The position numbers and the translations under genes were made by a program. Of a stretch of DNA of 64,000 nucleotides, positions 36,098 to 48,354 are shown one piece after another (position 1 is the stretch's first letter; each line of letters opens with the position of its first letter). Under the pieces are notes generated by a model. It was given only the letters and a program-made list of their open reading frames with translations, did no database searches and was not told the origin of the DNA. Origin of the DNA: Zonotrichia leucophrys gambelii (lineage: Eukaryota; Chordata; Aves; Passeriformes; Passerellidae); the NCBI RefSeq assembly GCF_028769735.1, contig NC_088175.1, positions 7,502,001 to 7,566,000 of the forward strand, given 5' to 3'.

Positions 36098-37196
36098 CAC
36101 CATGGCCAACCAAAGAGCATTCCCTGAAACCTCTGGTGGTGCCATAGCAGAGGGCAGCACCTGTGAAACTGCAGGAACTCAGCTTTGGCTTTGTGGTGCC
36201 CCTGCTCGCATTTGAGCCATCCACTGACTTCAGCCTGTTGTGAAATCTTGCCTTGCATACCAGTCTGAAACAGGACATTGGGACTGGGGTTTTCTGGTAG
36301 GGACAGAAAGATGGGAGCTGCCTAGGAAAAGCAAAGGTGGTGTATTTGTCCATCTCTCCCAATAGTTTCCCTTAATGACAATATTCAAGATGTGTGAGTT
36401 TCATCTGCTTTCCAAGTGCTCTGAAAGAGTGCTGTTGCTTTAATAAATCATCTTCTTTACAAGATGTAACCACTGGCCATTTTTCAGCCTGCTTGTGTGT
36501 GTCAAGAAGCAAGACCAGTAGAGCACTGCGAATATGAAATATAGTAGGGAAGAGCAGAGATGTGATAATGAAACTGCCAACAAACAGCAAAGTGTTTTAT
36601 TGAGCACAGGTGAAGGCCTTCTTATGAGATGATCTTTGATGGAAGGAGAGGAAGAGAAAATGTCAGCATTCTATCATGCAAAGAAGGCAGCTGGCAGAGC
36701 ATCATTCCTTCGTGTGCCTTTCCTCTGTGGTCTGGGAGAATCCTTTAGGGATGCTGCCTTTTATGAGGATAGGAGGAGCCTTGTTTGCAGGACATTGACA
36801 ACATGTAGCTGTGCTTTGCTGTCATGAATCAAGCTTAGTTAGAGGAGCTCCTGGGGAAGAAGTGCATGGAAGCAGAGGGTGTCCAGCCTGGCTGCTGGGT
36901 GTGTGGGGCACCTCTGAGCTGCATGTGGGGACAGAGCTGCAGTGGGGCACCATGCCCTGGCCTGCCAGCCAGCACTCCAGCTGGGCTCTGTGTAACCTGT
37001 GCTTTCCAGCAAAAAGGCAAATCAAGTGTTGGAACCCAGAACATCCCTCTGGCTGTCCTGAGCAGCCCAGATCCCTGCCAGGGGGCTCAGAGACCCTGGC
37101 ACAGAGCCCAAGGTGCCCCTGTGGTTTTGATTATGACCCATGGAGCAAGTTACCAACCTTAAATGAAGATCTGCAGGTCATGACAGTTGAGTAGAA
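36098..37196. other. Intronic stretch without recognised genes
   Basis: Unique-looking sequence between the CR1 copy and the next LTR. The 36866-37194 part is GC-richer and open in several frames, but no protein family is recognised. Confidence 0.5.
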
Positions 37197-37620
37197 TGAT
37201 AGTGAATTTATCATGGGGTGAAAAAGTAGATTGGGGGGTTTTCTAGAATGGGCGTTCAGGGGGCAAGATGGAGGGATCTGGGCATGTCCAGCCTTTCTCC
37301 TTCTTCTCTTGGCCTCCATCTTCTGCTGTGATGTTGGCACTTAGAGATTGGTTTAGCGTAGAAGCTCACTGTCTAACATAGGGGATGGGTATTGGAAAGT
37401 AATTGTAAACATTGTATACATAGCTTTTAGTATAAAAACATAACACTGCCCCGAGGGCAGCCAGAGTGCCTGGACTGTCTGGCTGAGTGGACCTCAGCAG
37501 GACAGGAGAAAGAATCTTATAGATAAGAGACAATAAACAACCCTGAGACCGAGAAATGAAGAGCCCTCACTCTTTCTTCGAGCAACGGGCTGGGAAAAGA
37601 GACTTTCTAACTTATCTCAG
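37197..37620 (+). mobile_element. LTR of an endogenous retrovirus (ERVL-like songbird type), probably solo
   Basis: LTR signals occur in order: TGATAGTGAATTTATCATGG at the left, GGCAAGATGGAGGGATCTGG, a TATA-like TATAAAA at 37431-37437, a poly(A) signal AATAAA at 37532-37537, and CGAGCAACGGGCTGGGAAAA near the right end. I recall this motif series from LTRs common in songbird genomes, but I cannot assign a family name with certainty. I found no convincing target-site duplication and no internal viral genes, and the right boundary is uncertain (37612-37630). Confidence 0.65.
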
Positions 37621-40600
37621 GGGTCACTCTGAGCAGGCAGAGATCCTGAGACAAAGGGACAAATCAAACCTCAGTGGGGTGCTGTGGAAGAGAACTAAAG
37701 CTCTGTTAGTTCAAGTCTGCTTGTGTCCTTTTGTTTGCTATTGCCCAGGCTGGGTGTAAGGACTGTCCTGCTGGGAATGAGTACCATCAAAGGGCTCTCA
37801 ACAATTTTCTCATCTCACAGACACCTACATTAACCTTTTTTGACATCTCTGGTGTGAGCTGCCCTAAGTAAAGGGTAGTTTTTCCTTATATTCATTTAGG
37901 TGCTAGCACCTCATTATGAGAAGGTCTTAAATAAAAGTGTCTCAATCTCAACCTTGCAGCTACCACACAAACCTCTGCTCTGCATTACTGTGGTTGGAAA
38001 AGTGGCATGCAAGGAAATGAAACCATTTATTTTGCTGCTGTCAAAATAAATGTGTAATTTATCATATTTACCCCTCTGCCAGATTCCTCTGAAATCTCAG
38101 ATGAGAATTAGAAAGGCTACAAGTGTCTTTTAAAATTATGCTGTTCTGTGCTCTGCAGGATGCAAGATTGTTCTGTTTGTAAAAACAATTTCTAATTTAT
38201 GTTTTTACAAAGCTTGAGGAGCCAGGCAGTTCCCTGCTCTCCAAGAGACCATTGAGTTAAAACAAGGTAGACTGATTTGTCTTGCCTGCATTTAGCTGTA
38301 ATGAGTATTAAGTGGTTTATCTGTGTGGAGAAAAGTTACTCAGCTAGATTACACCCAAGCTGAATTACATCCCATTCCAGATGGAGTATGTTTTTTAGAG
38401 CAGTAAATCTTGAGGAGGGTGGATAATAACAGTAATGCTCCTTCCTGAGCTGGAGTGCAGCTCGTGGACATAGTGTGGGGAGCTCTACATCCAATTATTT
38501 TTCCCAAGGCTTTGTAAAGGAACAGGACTTGAGGTTTCTCAGCTCTGTGAACAATTTAGCTTGCAGAATTTACATGGTGCAAGTGAGGATGGCTGATGGG
38601 GATTGCAGTTTTCCCTGTCGTGGGCAGCAGCCTGGCAGGGCACGTTCAGCCTCTCCCCAGCTTCCTCTGCTGTGTGATGGCTGCCACAGGGAGGGAGGCT
38701 GCTGAGTGGGATGTGAAATGTTGTGATGGGAAATTTCCTTCCCTCTGGTGCCATCTGGCCCACTGAGGCACCCACTGCTCGTGCAGCTGCTTCTCATGGC
38801 CCCAAGGGGTAACTAGGGGAGGATGTTGGCCCCAGTGGCATCCCAGGCAGCACAGTGCCAGAAAGGTTATCCTTGCCCACCATGCTGGTCTGGCCACCAG
38901 CAGGGCACCATCAGGTGTGAGTGGACTCAAAGTCAGTGCCATGAGGTGTGGCTGGGTGGCTGTGCAGGGTTACACTGCTCCAGGGCATGAGTCTGGAAGC
39001 TGCTGCAGCCACTGAGGAGGATGCTTTGGGGCTGGTGAAGGTGGAGCCCTGCTCACAGCTTTGGCACAGCAGTGAGGACCATTTCTTTGATTTCTAATGA
39101 AAAGGGATGTGAGGGTCTGATCAGTCAGTGATCCAGCTCTGCTGCATGTCCTGGATGGTCAGTGAGGCTGTCCTTGTCTCCTGGCTCTGAGGGAGGCAGG
39201 AGAGGATGGAAACTCACTGATAAGAGAAAGGTCAGAGGCAGAAAAATGTTGGGAATGTGTTTCTTGATATAACATGGGTGAGACCTAGCCTGGAGTTTCA
39301 CTGCTTAGCCTGGCAGTGTTACTGCCTGCTGTTGTGAGAGTTTTGAGTTTTTTTAGAACTGAGATCAAGATGCAAATGGTTCATCTGGCACCTGCCTCAA
39401 CACAGGCAGGTCCAGGAGATGGAGGTGATTCCTCTCTGAGGGCATAGCAAAGACTGGGATGTGCTCTGAGCACTCATTTGGGTTTTTCCCTATTTTTTAC
39501 TGCGTATATTTTATGTTTTCATAGGATGCTTTCTGGCTGAGGTCAGACATCAAACATGATTTGGGTTTGATCAGTGGTGTCTGAAGAATTCTAGCAGTTC
39601 TCAGGTCAGGCTTTCAGAGCCAGTGGTGTGCATTGGCTCTTGAGTATGCAGGGTTTGCCTTCCCAAGGAATATCCTTTTTTTTGATAAGGGATATGAAAC
39701 CACAGAGAGGAAATAACTCTCTATTTCCTTTTCTTTGGCAGTCATGGTCTATTTTTTTCATCAGCTAGGCAGTCAGTCCTGGTAGCATTCAGGGCGTGAA
39801 CATGGCAGCTTGTGTTACCCTTCATCCAACTAACTTAAATTCCTTGTAGCTGCTGGCACAATGAGGGTACTGGTGGAGCTGGAATGCAGGTGGGAGGGAC
39901 ACCTTATCTGACCAGATCTGCCAGTGAAAGCTGTTTTATTCAGCACACAGCCAGTAGTTTCTGGTTGTCTTCAGACAGAGATGGAAACTGGTTTTGGAGC
40001 TGTTTAGCCAAATGGGTATTGTTGTACTGATATTAGGGGTAAGTTAACAAAGTGTGATGGCCTGGGGCACAGAGGAGGTCAGACCAAAGAATCCATGGTC
40101 CTCCTGGCTTTGACAATCTCAAACTCTCCTTGCACCCTGCTGGAGGACAGGTTCATTACTAATGCAGCAGGTTCTTCAAGCTGATCCTGAAATCTTGTTG
40201 CATTCAGCACCAATCTGCAGCAGCATTCTGCTCACCACCCTTAGATGTGCATGGATAATGCTGTGGTGCAGAGGTCTTCACAGGAAAAGAGCTTTAGATT
40301 GATTCTGTAAGTGCTTGGTTTGCTCTCTCCTCTGACCTGGAGACTCCCCCATGTTGGGGTGGTTGTTGGGCTGAGTTTGTGCTCCCTGCAGCTCAAGCTG
40401 GTGTTGCTGTGAACCTTGTCACCACTTAAGCTGTTCACTGAACTTACATAGCTCCCTACAGTGTCTTCTTAACCTTTCTCATGAGGACTTGTTTGGATTT
40501 CCTGGGTTTGAACAAAGCATAATCCAGTCCAAAAACTGAGCATTTTTCCTCTGAGAGTGTACTTTAGATGGGCACTTGACTCAGATCCATCCTGCTGTTC

Positions 40601-40800
40601 CTTTGTGTGCTTTGGCACTGGTCTGTTGGCACTTCTTTGAGCATGTTCCAGTTTTTCCCTTGAGTGGCCAAGGCAGTGTCAGTGATTAGCTGTGGCTCCC
40701 CTGCTGGCCCTTCTGCTGAGGGGCCAGAGGAGCATTCAGCCTTAGAGCTGAGAGCCTTTGGCAGCCACAGAGGAGCTGTTCAGCACAGAGCCAGCCTAAA
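37621..40800. other. Intronic stretch without recognised genes
   Basis: Unique-looking sequence. The first 180 bases after the LTR might still belong to it. The 38.9-40.2 kb part has almost no open frame of 60 codons. Nothing else is assigned. Confidence 0.45.
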
Positions 40801-41016
40801 CCTCACCCCTGTGCCTACTGAGTGTTCCTGTGCCAGAGCTGCAGCCAGAGGTTCCTGCTCTCTATGAGGGGCTGATCCCAAAAGCTGCTGGTGCCACAGC
40901 ATCACAAACCTCACCCCTGTGCCTACTGAGTGTTCCTGTGCCAGAGCTATACCCAGAGGTTCCTGCTTTCCATGGGAGGCTGATCCCAAAAGGTGCTGGT
41001 GCCACAGCAGCACACC
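40801..41016. repeat. 108-bp tandem duplication (two copies)
   Basis: Copy one (40801-40908) and copy two (40909-41016) both begin CCTCACCCCTGTGCCTACTG and are identical over the first 40 bases. Roughly a dozen differences occur in the rest, about 89 % identity by eye. Both contain GCTGATCCCAAAAG and GTGCTGGTGCCACAGCA-type blocks. The unit length is a multiple of three, so frames on both strands run through, but no protein is recognised. Confidence 0.88.
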
Positions 41017-42205
41017 CCACTGGCACTGGGGCCTTGTGTCAGCGCTGGGTCCTTGCCCATTCATGCTCAGCAGGAAGACCTGGGATGGAGCAGTGGCTTC
41101 TGCACTCACACCATAATAAATGAGATGAGGGAAGTTATAATTTTGCACTTATCAGAGCCCCTTTAGCAGTGTGGAAAATGTTTGGAGTTTTTAATATATT
41201 TATGTTTCAAAACTTTTCCTCCTGCTGTGACAGCTAATGGCCTCTGCTACTCAAATTACAAGTGGAGGAGAAATTTTGCAAAGATACAATTGTATGGGAG
41301 GAACTCATCAAGCTGTAATGAGAATGGAGAAAAGCTTGTCCCAGTGTCCTTTATTTTCTTCCGCGTGAAATTTTCAGATGTGTTTCTTCTAGGCATGGTT
41401 CAAAACAAAAGCCAGATGCTTTGGAGAGCACTCAGCCACCCACAGAGCTCTCCAGTGACTTTGCTGTGCCAGGCCACCCTGTCTGGTGCTGCTGCAGTGC
41501 TAAACTGGCCATTGCATTCCTTCAGGTTGAATATTACCATTTTATGTGAGGGTATTCCCTGTTTTATTGTCCTGCTGTTTTTCTGGTTAGTGTCACGTGC
41601 TTCCACTGGAAAAAACAGATGTCCTGGGCAGGCACTTGCTGTGTGTGTCAGGCTGTGTGCATGCTGCAGCTCTGTGGCCCTGCTGAATACACTTCTCTCC
41701 CTTTTACAGCACTGGGAGCTGTGGCACTGACCTCCTCTTAGAGCTGTGCCAACAGCTTGGTTTTGTGAGTTTCTCAGTTGTTTTTTGAAAGAAAAAGGCA
41801 CGTGTCTGGAGGGGTTGTTTATTCAAACCTAAAAGGAAGCATCTTGTTCTGCTGTGGAGTAGTTTGGTGCAGTCTAGATGAATGGGAATAGCTTTCAAAA
41901 CTAGGAAATTACTTTTATGAAAATACAAAACACAGGGTTTCAACTTCACTTTCCTTCTGTATCACCCACCTCTCAAACTGGTATTGATGCAGATCCACAG
42001 AAGATATTGCTGTTGCTAAATCTCAGCTTTTTAATGAAAAAAAGCTTTGATGGAGTCCCTCATCTCCCTACGCACATAGGATTTTATTCATCAAGTCATT
42101 CCCAAACTTTTTTCTACAGAGTGGGAAAATCTGTTGCTTGTGACACAAAACTTGCCTGTACCACAAGAAACTTAAATGTGGTTTTTTTTTTCTCTTTTCC
42201 TAAAG
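41017..42205. other. Last 1.2 kb before exon A
   Basis: It holds a 182-codon plus-strand frame (41182-41730), the longest outside repeats. It has no recognisable domain, and a frame of that length is expected about once by chance in 64 kb. The final stretch is the pyrimidine tract and acceptor of exon A. Confidence 0.5.
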
Positions 42206-42282
42206 ATTCATCTTCCAACTATATCAGGCAACTTGAAACAAAAGTGAAGCTGCTGGAGGATGACAACAAGCTCCTTTCCCAG
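42206..42282 (+). CDS. CCDC85C: CCDC85C internal coding exon A (probable exon 2), coiled-coil segment
   Basis: Read in the frame that stays open, this 77-nt exon gives SSSNYIRQLETKVKLLEDD followed by NKLLSQ, after a first codon split by the upstream intron. It is bounded by a long pyrimidine tract ending in TAAAG and by a CAG|GTAGGT donor. It enters in phase 1 (the previous exon supplies one base of an NAT codon, Asp if that base is G) and leaves in phase 0. The YIRQLETKV..LE.D.KLL pattern is a heptad-type coiled coil that I recognise from the central part of CCDC85C, a member of the CCDC85 family. Family knowledge: CCDC85 proteins bind delta/p120-type catenins at cell junctions, and mouse Ccdc85c acts at apical junctions of radial glia, where its loss gives hydrocephalus. 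The paralogue CCDC85A has a similar but less well matching segment (YVRQLEARVRQLEEEN). Exon numbering is inferred because the first exon is outside the window. Confidence 0.85.
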
Positions 42283-42405
42283 GTAGGTTTTATTGCCTTA
42301 TAGATACTAGTGTGGCCCAGTTCTCCTGTTTCCATATGGTTGTGTCTGCCCATGTTAATGCACACTGGCTTTTGGTAAACATCCTGTGCAGGAAGAACAC
42401 AATTC

Positions 42406-42483
42406 ATAGATAGAATTGTGTTCTCCTTTTGTTAAAATTAAAAAATAGATAGAATTTGATCTCCTTTTGTTAAAATTAAAAAA
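42406..42483. repeat. 39-bp tandem duplication
   Basis: ATAGATAGAATTGTGTTCTC and CTTTTGTTAAAATTAAAAA (from 42406) are followed at 42445 by ATAGATAGAATTTGATCTCC and the same CTTTTGTTAAAATTAAAA tail. It is a recent, nearly identical duplication 120 bp after exon A. Confidence 0.88.
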
Positions 42484-45400
42484 ATATAGGGGAAAAAAGT
42501 GAATCCTCTGTGAATGTCTGTGTTTCAGAGATGCATTGATGCCCCCCTGCAGAGCTCCTTGACCCACCTCTGCTCCTGGGGATGCCATGAGAGTCCAGCT
42601 CTGCCTGTCCTTGCTGACCTTGATTTTGCCTTCCTTGCCCATTTACATTGACTTTTATCTTGTTGAAAGAGGAGACTGTTGTCAAAGGACAGCCTTGGGA
42701 ATAGTTGTGTGTGGTGCAGGCTCCCAGCTTTTATTTGAGATCTTACTTAAATCTGAACAGACTCTCTAAAGGGGCACTTTTTGCTTGCATCTCCCTTTCA
42801 AAGTCTACTCCACGTGCCACTGTGCTTTTGATCACTCATGCTGCTTACCTGTCTTTATATAGCAATGTCAAGCAGTGAGAAGAAAACAGCCATTCTGCCT
42901 GATATGTCCTCTGGATCCCCTGTGAAACAGCAGTTGGTGTAAACAGGGGCAGCTCTGCTGCATTTAATAAGGCACTGTCTATTTAAACCATTGGAAAAAT
43001 GATCCTTTTTTTACCTGTTCTTTGCATCCTTTCACTGCTTTTATGTTCTACCTTCCTGTGATTTGTAAAGATTTTTTTCCTACACTTTGCTTCTTATTTT
43101 AAGCACTAGGTTTCACAGTAATTTTGTTCCAGATTCTTCCCAATTATAAGGGCTGGAAATGGAAAAGCCCTGATAATATTTTTTTAAGTGCTTTTTTGCC
43201 AGTTTATGTTGTGCTGTTCTTTGAATTTCACCATTCAGAGAATAGGCTGTTCCAGGGTCACATTTTTAAAATGTGCTTATTTAAAATAAACACACAAAAA
43301 TAAGAGAGAGCTCTATGTGTACTGAAATTTTAATAACAATTTTGTCAAATGTTTTTTTTTTTTAATACATATTTTTACCTGACTCTGAGCTTTTTTAAAG
43401 ATTACTCCTTTCTCCCAGCATACTCATTGGCATTACTAGCCGTGAAAAAAACTCAGAGGGCACCAAAGGGTTAAACCCCAAAGGGTGCTCAACTCACCAG
43501 CTTTGTAGTTGCTTCATGTATTAATTGATTGCTAATTTGATTTTAAGTCCCCCTGTCTTTCTCCCAAACAGTGACTGAGCTGGTGTCTGGTGGCTTTAAT
43601 TGGAGCTATTGACAGGCAGATGGGATGTGCATGGATCCAGGGATGGGCTCAGTGTGCCCTTGGCCTGGCTTTGTCCTGCCACAGCCAAGCACTTTACTCT
43701 GTCACATCTGCCTTGGGAGGTCAGGAAGAAGTTGGTAATTAATGGTGAAAATGAACAGGGTCTGCATAGCTGCATGGGCTTATTGCTTTGGGAGGATGAA
43801 ACCCAGTTAATTTTGGGTTGTGCAGGGCTGCTTCAGGCCCATCAGCCCTTCACCTTCATGCTGCCCTGGTTGTGAGGGCTGTGCCTTTTCCTCCACTGTC
43901 CTCAGGTGTCATCACCTTTTGGGCTGTGTTATTACAAATATTGGAGTCCAGGAGGGAGGGAAATTACCTTTAAATAGCACTGTGTTCTGGAGAAGGCCAG
44001 TCACATCAAGGCCAGTCACATCCCCAGTGGCAGCAGGCACTGATGCCCGCCTGGCCTGGCTCTGATGTGCTGTGCAGCCCCTGTGTGATGTCTCAATGGC
44101 TCTCCAAAAACACCAGGACACAACTTCATTTAGATCCCATTCAGGAAATAACTTTTTTTATTATAAGCAGGAACTCAGCTGTCCTTAGGGCAGCAGGACT
44201 GTTGAAGCTGCCATGGGCTGGCTGAACTCCCTGGGAATACCGAGCTGCATCACCTCCAGTCTGTCATGCTACACACCCACATCTGGATTTTTTCTCTTTT
44301 AATGAGAAAGATTAGGAAAATCTGTACAGACACAGGCTCACATGCATATAGTACATATAGTTCCCAGCACTTTCCCAGAAAGCATAATCCACTTACTGTG
44401 TTTTTACTTGCTTTGTCTGACTGGGAAGTGTTTGGCTTGTTACCATGTGGATTTTGGGATAAGACTCTACTCAAAAAGGATCCTGGCAAACTTTCTCCTG
44501 TTTTCAAAGTTGCCAGGTGATCCTGGCTGTTTGAACTCTGCAGTGCCAAACTGGCTTGTCAACACCAAAGTCACATTTCAGCTCGGCTTGGCTTTCTCCC
44601 TGGGAGTATTGACTTTGCAATAATATTTGCAGCCTGGTGTCAAGAAGTTCTATCACCAGTGTGCTGAGGGGTGATGAAACCTGACGTCCTAAGTAACAAA
44701 CAGTGCCTGTGCATTAAGGGATTAACAAATCAGGGTGGTTATGGAAGTCTTCCTGGCTTCCTTCCAACTGCTAAACATAGAGCTGAAATAGTGCTTCATC
44801 CAGAGAAACCTGAGAAGGCTGGGTTGCAAAGGATATTTGCAAGCTTTATGGATGGATTTATATTCCAGTGGCTAGTGACACAATACCTTTTTGCTGGCTG
44901 CTGCATCCTGAGTGAGATTTGTTGCTTTATCTTCTCCAGCATCTCTGGAGTGAAGGTATGCTGAGAAGTGGTGCCTTTGTAGCCCCTTCTGGAATCCAGA
45001 TGTTGCAGGGGATCTCAAGCTTGCACCTTTTCTCCTGCTTCCCACATCTCCTTTCTCTATAAGCACTTTAGAAGAAAGCCCCAGTGGGACAGGCAAAAGC
45101 TCCCCAGCCCATGCCTGGCAGCTGCTCTGCATTGTACATGTCACCTGCAGTACAGGTGTGCTGGGATTCACACTTCTGTTTTTCCAGTGACTTATTTGAA
45201 CAGGTTAATGGAGAGAGCTTTTCTTACTCTTAGAGGTCAAGAAATACCATCTCACAAGCCACACTGCAGTGGGAGGAAAGCAAAGGGAGATATGGGTGTT
45301 GCTATGATAGCCATATATGTGGGGTTTTATTGTTGTTGTTTTGACTTTTGTTTTCTAGGGAAATGTATGATCTGTATTTCCAGTTGGAAAATGATATGTT

Positions 45401-48033
45401 TCTGACATTGCTAACCCATCAGTATTCATCACTCTCTCCATTTTCCTTTCTCTGAGGAGAAAACTCCAGTTTTTAGTTTTTTTGACACAGTTTATGCTGT
45501 GATGCTTTGTTGGTGTGACCATGTCAGCTAGAAGGTCATGCTCTTGGCTGGCATCACTGTGCTGGCAAAGTCTCCCACAACTTTTGGTGCCCTGGTTTAT
45601 ATTGTCTGGGGAAGAGGTTGTAGCAAATGCCACTACCAGAAAAGGCCACTCAGTCCTGCTCTCCAGTGCTGGTAGGTGTCTGTGGTGTGGCCACAGTGGC
45701 AAAGACCCCACAAAGCCTGGTGGGGATGGTGTGAACCTTTCTCACAGGTGCAGCTGGTTTCTGGAGGTTTTAGTTTTGCAGTGTGAAGAAGAGCAATGAA
45801 ATCTCTGAGAAATGTTGGGTGTTGGTTTCAGAGAACTTCACGGGCATCACTTCTGTAGCCTCACATTCTCCAGGGAAGACTTGCACTGATCTCTGCTAAG
45901 TGCATGCATTTGGTCTGTGCACCATCACGTGGGTGAAGTCCTGATATTCCTCTGTGTCTCTGAGGGAAATGCCCAGCAGAGCTGATGTTAACCTTTCTTT
46001 AGTGGTGTTTGGTTGACCAGGCAAGGGTACCTTCCATATTGCTAAGCTACAATCCCTGAGGTGGGAGACCATATTTGCTTTCCATTTCTCTAAGCTGGAA
46101 GTGTCCAAGCACAAAATAAACCCCTTAAGCTACTTCATGCTGCCCCTTGAACAAAAATGAATTTTTAATTGCACACTTTCCCCTTAAGGTTAGAGAGATC
46201 TGTACTTACGACATTTGGGAGCTCCAAAGGTCAGTTCTGGGTAGTTTCATAACTAGTGCCCACATTATAGGGGTAATAAGGGTAACAAACTTCTGGCCAT
46301 TCTTTCACATTATTTTGCATTTTCAGCTCATTCTGTACACACACAAAGATGGAGCACTTCTAGCTAAAACTGGAGTTTATAGGCTGTGTGGACTCATCAC
46401 TTTTCTCTCCTTTTGTAACCAAGTACTGTGCACCATGGGCTGGCTGTCAGGGCTCCTTTTGGTTTGTAGTCTCTGCTGAGCTGTGTCTGCCTTGTCCCTT
46501 GAGAGCAGGAATGCCAGAGGCATTTTTCTATTCAGGGATGCTCAGGGCACATTACACACCTTTGTTTCAAAAAGCCCAGCTTTAGAGAAAGCAGGTGAAT
46601 TGGGCAGGTGATGCTCTAAGTAACTGGACATTTGGCAGTGAAGTCCTGGTGCCCCTTTCACAAATCCCTGGTGCAGAGCAGAAACAAAAAATTCTTCTCT
46701 AGGGAGTGACAGCCCTTGAGATTTATGAGTATATAATTAAAATTGCCAAATAGACTTTAGTAGCAGCACTTCACAGCAGTGAAGTGGCTGGGATTTAGAG
46801 TTTCCTTGAAGATCTTTAGAGCATCTCTACAAGTTCTCGAAAACTGTTCTTAGTCTCACTTTTAAGAAACTGCATGCTTTCCCTGAATTAAAAGGCTGCA
46901 GCTAAATGAGTCAATAAAATATTAACTAATTTAATAGTAGGAATAGTAGCTATTAATAACTCATTGGATAGCAGGCAATGCCTGAACACTGCTGTTGAAA
47001 CAGGGCTGAGGTGTTTGAGCAAGAAACTTCCATGGTCCCAGCATCTGCAGCTGCCACAGTTCTTGGGCCAATGGGATCTTGGCACAACCATGCACTCAGC
47101 AGGCAGTTTCCAGCATATCCTTCTGAAAACAAGGGGGAAAATCTGGACCCCAGGGCCAAAAGGAGCCTGACAATCGTTTGCGCTGCAAAGAACAAAGATG
47201 TAAATGCCATTCAGTGGAGAGCCTGATCTCTTCCCGAGGAGAAAAAGAAATTGCCCACAATGTGCTGGCTGGCTTCAGCAGAGTCAGAGTGCAATTTCCC
47301 CTCTTATTTTATTATCAGCCGCTTCTGTGCCAAGTCTGCCATTAAGAGTTCCTGCTTGCAGAGTTGCCTCTGGCTCTCAGAGGTGCTGTAAGGTCTCAGC
47401 ATTGGGGCCTCTCTGTGAATTGGCTCTGGAGGTTTGTCTGAGGCCACGGCTTGTGCCAGGAGCACTGCACACGCTCACCACGACAGGAACAAAATTACAA
47501 ACCTGTCTGATTTCCCCAAAGCCTGCCTATTGTTTGTGTGTGAGGAGGATAAGTATAATTGCTTTAATTTAAGGCCTCACAAGGGAAATAGAATTTTTTT
47601 TTTTGGTAATACAGAGCAACTCAGACATGAAACTTTTCCAGGCAGTTGCTCTCCATTTAAATTCAGAATACTGAAGGGGATTTGCCCTCAGTTACTCTAT
47701 TACCATTTTTAGACAGTGTTTCAATGTTTAGCTGCATATTAATTTTAAGTAATGACAAAGGAGATTCATATTTGGGGTCACATCCAAATATTCCTTTCAA
47801 GTCAACAGTGAGAATTCCTACAGGACTCCATGCATTTTGGAGTACAACTCTTGAAGAAAGATTTTCAGAGACCTTCTCTCTTGAGACCAAAACTTTGATA
47901 TAGTTTTGAGAGAACACTGCATTGCTTACATGTGCAAATGCAAAATATGATAACAGAATCCCTCAAATGTTGCTTCCTTAGTTGTGGAAGCAGAATCTTA
48001 AAAAAAAATCCAACATAGGATGCAAAGCCAATC
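42484..48033. other. Intronic stretch without recognised genes
   Basis: Unique-looking sequence, AT-rich at 42980-43400 and 46700-46960. A short direct repeat, GGCCAGTCACATC, occurs twice near 43995-44022. No exon or transposable element is recognised. Confidence 0.45.
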
Positions 48034-48039
48034 AATGTC

Positions 48040-48348
48040 TGTTGTCATTATATTGCAAATGTTCTGTGTTGTTGTTCCCTTATTGCAAGTGTTTCATACC
48101 CCCTTGCTGTTTCTTGTAGGCAGCTCCTCAGAGCACTGGCTCCTCCTTCTTCTCACAGCAGCCAACTGACTCCAATTCCCCTCAACCAACCAACCCACTC
48201 TTTTATAACACTCTTCTTATTGGCGGCAGCTGTGGCCTGTTAAAGTCAGGCCTGCTCTTAATCTCTAATAATTAGCCCAGCTGCAACTTCTTAGGGGTAA
48301 GATTACATTCTATACTACCTTTATTTTCTTATATTCTATCCCCCTACA
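48040..48348 (-). mobile_element. Solo LTR of an endogenous retrovirus, 309 bp, antisense to CCDC85C
   Basis: On the minus strand it starts TGTAGGGGGATAGAATATAA and ends TATAATGACAACA (TG..CA). The 6-bp flank AATGTC is repeated exactly at 48034-48039 and 48349-48354, a perfect target-site duplication. A TATA box (TTTTATA on the plus strand, 48201-48207) and an inverted CCAAT (ATTGG, 48219-48223) are in promoter arrangement. It matches the LTR at 63090-63400 along its whole length, about 80-85 % by eye, in opposite orientation. No viral genes are attached, so it is a solo LTR left by recombination. Six-base duplications are typical of class II (ERVK-type) elements. Confidence 0.9.
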
Positions 48349-48354
48349 AATGTC

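Larger units (their letters stand above)
1..42205 (+). other. CCDC85C: CCDC85C upstream intron (probable intron 1), 3' part
   Basis: At least 42.2 kb lie before exon A with no exon that I can support. The expected first exon (GC-rich, encoding the N-terminal coiled coils) is not here, so the intron extends leftward beyond the window. The last 30 bases are a strong acceptor: a run of T and C ending in CCTAAAG. The intron carries three of the five LTRs, all four CR1 fragments, the MIR-like element, the minisatellites and the CpG-rich patch, each listed separately. Assigning this as a single intron is inference from the absence of other exons. Confidence 0.7.

Noticed and set aside
41182..41730. 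182-codon plus-strand frame, the longest plus-strand frame outside the minisatellites
   Set aside because: No recognisable family. With about 6000 stop-to-stop frames in 64 kb on six frames, about one frame of this length is expected by chance.
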